Shown here one piece after another: positions 61,666 to 64,000 of a stretch of DNA of 64,000 nucleotides. Origin of the DNA: Candidatus Cloacimonadota bacterium (lineage in GTDB: Bacteria; Cloacimonadota; Cloacimonadia; Cloacimonadales; Cloacimonadaceae); contig JAAYEF010000024.1 of the NCBI GenBank assembly GCA_012728875.1, positions 1 through 64,000 of the forward strand, given 5' to 3'. The stretch's first letter is position 1, and every line of letters begins with the position of its first letter. A program made the translations under genes and the position numbers. Under the pieces are notes generated by a model, which did not search any database, was not told where the DNA came from, and was given only the letters and a program-made list of their open reading frames with translations.

Positions 61666-61694
61666 AGCCCGGGGATCCCACCCGGGCTTTTTTT
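61666..61694 (+). terminator. Rho-independent terminator after purM
   Basis: Perfect 8-bp stem AGCCCGGG (61666-61673) / CCCGGGCT (61681-61688), seven-base loop, followed by a run of seven Ts (61688-61694). It is 45 bp beyond the purM stop and ends the 54-61 kb transcription unit. Confidence 0.92.
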
Positions 61695-61962
61695 GCTCTT
61701 TTCTGCCAAAACCTGCGCCTTGTGAGCCCCTTCCTTGAGCCCCACAAATTTTCTGGCTGCGTGATCCCCGTCGAACACCCGCCTTTGGGCGGGTGGCCAA
61801 GGATGGCGAGACGGGAGCAAAACGGTTTGGAGCCCAGGGCCACGCTTGAACGGTTCGCCATCGGCAAAGATTTTTCCCGCTTAAAAACTGCTTACAGCCT
61901 CCAGCCTTTGGACTTGAGCCAGATTGGATTTAGGTTCGGAACTTGTGTTCCATAAAAAAACC

Positions 61963-61989
61963 TTGACGATTTTTGGTCAGCCAGATAAT
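61963..61989 (+). promoter_or_regulatory. Possible promoter for the TonB-dependent receptor gene
   Basis: TTGACG at 61963-61968 and GATAAT at 61984-61989 (5 of 6 to the -10 consensus), but with a short 15-bp spacer. About 98 bp before ATG 62087, giving a leader of roughly 90 bases. Confidence 0.35.
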
Positions 61990-62086
61990 CGCATCCTAAT
62001 GGGAAATAATCTTGTTTTGGTCGGTTTGTTTCTTGCAAAATAGATGTTTAAAGATTAAAAAGCCATATAAGAAGGGAGGTTTTTCG

Positions 62087-64000
62087 ATGCGAAAAACTTT
62101 ATTTATCCTGCTGTTTCTCAGCCTATTTTGTCTAACCTTTTTGGATGCCGCCACCACGGGTCGGCTTTCTGTCCGCGTTCGAGACAGCCAAGGTAAGGCA
62201 ATTGAGTTTGTGAACGTTGTTGTGATGCGTGGAACTCAGCGCGTCACTGGCGGACAGACCAATGCCAAAGGCACCGCCATCATCATCAATATTCCGCCGG
62301 GAACCTACACGGTTCGTTTTTCCCTGATCGGCTACGACACAGTTTCATACAACGATGTCCGCATTCAAGTTGACCAGACCACAAACCTTTCCCCGGTCAT
62401 GAAAAAGGCGGGAGTGACACTTTCCACAGTTGTGGTCACGGCAGAGCAGGACAAAGTTGGTAAAGACCGCACCTCCAGCGAACGTCAGATCGAAATGGAC
62501 CGCATTAGCGACGTTTCCGTGAGCGACGTTGCCGGCATCGTTGCCCTGCAGGCTGGAGTGAGCAACATCGGAGGTGAGCTTCACATCCGTGGAGGCCGTG
62601 CCAACGAAATCAACTTCACGGTGGACGGCATGAGCGTTTCCGACCCCGTTGACGGCGGCAGCGCCCTGGGAGTGGACACCGACGCCATCAGCGACATGAA
62701 AGTGATGACTGGAGGATTTCCAGCAGAATATGGCAACGCTCAGAGCGGAGTGATCAACATCGTTACCAAAGACGGCGATCCTTTCTATTCGGGCAAAATC
62801 GAGTATAACACCGACCATATCATCGGAAGCGGCCGCAATTCAGACCTGGTGAAATTTGCCTTTGGCGGACCGATCTGGCCTTTCTCTGGTGAAAACCTGC
62901 GTGAAAAGCTCACCTTCTACCTGAACGGCGGAGGTGAATGGCTGGATGGACGCATGAAAGATTATTACATCGCAGACCCCATGAGCGATTATCTCTTTTT
63001 CGATACTCACAACAATGCGTGGCGCCAGCTTTTGGAATATGAATATCCGATCAACGACCCCTACGAAGACAGAACAAGCTTTTTGGGCTTGGATCTGGGC
63101 AACCGCAACTACAATGCCTACAACATTAACCTGAAGACCAAGTTCGTGCCCAGCGCCACCCAGCGCTTCACGCTTGGCGCCAGAGGAGACTTGAACGTTG
63201 ACTATCCCTTCTCCTGGGGCTCGCGCTATGCCTTGGATCATTATGCGGAATCCAGAACCGACCAAAGACAATATATCGGTACTTACGACCACATTTTCAG
63301 CGGCACCATGAACCTGAAGGTGAAAGGCAGCTACTATCAAAAGAACAGCAACACCGGCCCCAGAGGGATCGACCGCAACAACTATATCTATATGAACATC
63401 GATCCGGAAAATCCCGGCGTGGACTATGTGGATAACGTGCTGATGGGTGTTCAGGGTTGGGACACGGTTGACCACGACAGCGACGGAATTTTCAGCCCGG
63501 ACTATGACGGCGACGGTATCAGCGATGCAGACTATCTGCCCGCTTCCTATTGGACCTATCGCATTGCCGGCGTGGAAGATCCCCGCACAATCACGGGCTT
63601 TTCCGCTCCCGGCAGCATCTATCAGTTCTATCAGAACGACGTGACCACCTCCATCAACACCAGGGCGGACTTTGAGTGGCAGATCAACGAAACCCACCTT
63701 GCCAAAACCGGCTTGGAAGTGATCAAACACTCCATCAAAAAAGACCAGCTGCAAAGCTTCCTCACCATCTATGAAGACCGCTTCCAGTCCAGCTTGAAGC
63801 GCGTTTGGGACGGCATGGCAAGCTTTGAACCCGTGCTAAACGATGATGGCGTCATCACAAACGTGCCCGACGAACTGTATGACATGTATTTGACCGACGA
63901 CGGCATCGTGATCCCGATTTACAAACCAACAGACTACTATCGTGCAGCCCAGGAAGCCTCTGGAAAGCGTGACGGCTACCAAGCCGACCCCTGGCAGATG
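62087..64000 (+). CDS. TonB-dependent receptor with carboxypeptidase-regulatory-like domain (3' end outside the window)
   Basis: 638 codons are in the window and the frame stays open to the edge. Signal peptide (about 1-22), CarboxypepD_reg-like beta domain (about 23-105; GRLSVRVRDSQGKAIEFVNV, NIPPGTYTVRFSLIGYDTV), a plug domain (about 130-235; LHIRGGRANEINFTVDGMSV, AEYGNAQSGVINIVTKDG), then outer-membrane barrel strands. A DSDGIFSPDYDGDGISDADY segment (about 465-485) looks like a calcium-binding DxDxDG-type loop. Ligand unknown. AAGGGAGG precedes ATG 62087. Confidence 0.88.
   Translation, partial: MRKTLFILLFLSLFCLTFLDAATTGRLSVRVRDSQGKAIEFVNVVVMRGTQRVTGGQTNAKGTAIIINIPPGTYTVRFSLIGYDTVSYNDVRIQVDQTTNLSPVMKKAGVTLSTVVVTAEQDKVGKDRTSSERQIEMDRISDVSVSDVAGIVALQAGVSNIGGELHIRGGRANEINFTVDGMSVSDPVDGGSALGVDTDAISDMKVMTGGFPAEYGNAQSGVINIVTKDGDPFYSGKIEYNTDHIIGSGRNSDLVKFAFGGPIWPFSGENLREKLTFYLNGGGEWLDGRMKDYYIADPMSDYLFFDTHNNAWRQLLEYEYPINDPYEDRTSFLGLDLGNRNYNAYNINLKTKFVPSATQRFTLGARGDLNVDYPFSWGSRYALDHYAESRTDQRQYIGTYDHIFSGTMNLKVKGSYYQKNSNTGPRGIDRNNYIYMNIDPENPGVDYVDNVLMGVQGWDTVDHDSDGIFSPDYDGDGISDADYLPASYWTYRIAGVEDPRTITGFSAPGSIYQFYQNDVTTSINTRADFEWQINETHLAKTGLEVIKHSIKKDQLQSFLTIYEDRFQSSLKRVWDGMASFEPVLNDDGVITNVPDELYDMYLTDDGIVIPIYKPTDYYRAAQEASGKRDGYQADPWQM

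Larger units (their letters stand above)
61621..62086. other. Intergenic region between purM and the TonB-dependent receptor gene
   Basis: 466 bp without a supported gene. It contains the purM terminator (61666-61694), a second GC hairpin at 61776-61795 (CACCCGCC/GGCGGGTG with a four-base loop, no T-run), and a possible promoter near 61963. Confidence 0.55.

Overview
The window looks like a chromosomal segment of an anaerobic, diderm (LPS-bearing) bacterium of the Fibrobacterota-Chlorobiota-Bacteroidota superphylum or a relative. My best guess is Cloacimonadota (WWE1-like), from gene content only. What points there: three large secreted proteins end in the type IX secretion (T9SS) C-terminal sorting domain; there is a PorV/PorQ-like barrel, a C25 (gingipain/PorU-type) peptidase, a short Bacteroidota-style primary sigma factor, and outer-membrane genes (LptD, LpxH-like, GmhB-like, a TonB-dependent receptor). 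The metabolism is fermentative and sodium-linked: decarboxylase beta and gamma subunits, Na/phosphate cotransporter, phosphate butyryltransferase, phosphotransacetylase, short-chain acyl-CoA dehydrogenase.

Layout. 1-417: one end of an IS3-type element and a long hairpin. 418-6987 (+): Na+-pump decarboxylase beta subunit, cytidine deaminase, a PflX-like radical SAM protein, cell-wall amidase, a PDZ/radical SAM (DUF512) protein, and PhnD/PhnC without PhnE. 7176-18960 (+): acylphosphatase, LysM/M23 peptidase, sigma factor, Ptb, RlmH, a 58-codon decarboxylase gamma subunit, C25 peptidase, CysS, a membrane-anchored propeller, Na/Pi cotransporter. 19105-22104 (-): LysS and ribosomal protein S1. 22489-27574 (+): glycerate kinase, LptD, GmhB-like phosphatase and TrmH-family methyltransferase, mostly overlapping. 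27662-29882 is a low-GC patch with an acidic secreted protein and a GLUG-repeat protein. 30266-31783 (-) HtrA is divergent from RecG. 34171-42238 (+): subtilisin with T9SS domain, radical SAM/SPASM protein, cobalamin riboswitch with a secreted YncE/BtuG-like propeller, acyl-CoA dehydrogenase, a stand-alone PAS protein, QueH. 42239-45866 is AT-rich accessory DNA: a nested inverted-repeat structure and a tandem 1.4-kb duplication encoding two SUMF1-type lipoproteins. 46188-54317 (-): ZIP transporter, small proteins, cyclophilin, LpxH-like, DUF4159, propeller, radical SAM, GT2, NusB, RibH. 54455-61620 (+): PtsN-like IIA, PorV-like barrel, GlyS, Pta, aminotransferase, PurM. 62087-end (+): a TonB-dependent receptor cut by the window edge.

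How it fits together. Acyl-CoA oxidation plus Ptb/Pta would yield acyl phosphates for ATP, while the Na+-pumping decarboxylase and Na/Pi symporter point to a sodium economy. The surface is served by T9SS-type export (PorV-like barrel, C25 peptidase, CTD-tagged cargo). The most distinctive unit is a well-conserved cobalamin riboswitch directly in front of a T9SS-tagged beta-propeller that resembles the Bacteroides B12-capturing BtuG proteins. This suggests a T9SS-delivered surface B12 scavenger.

All calls come from reading the sequence by eye; no database search was run.
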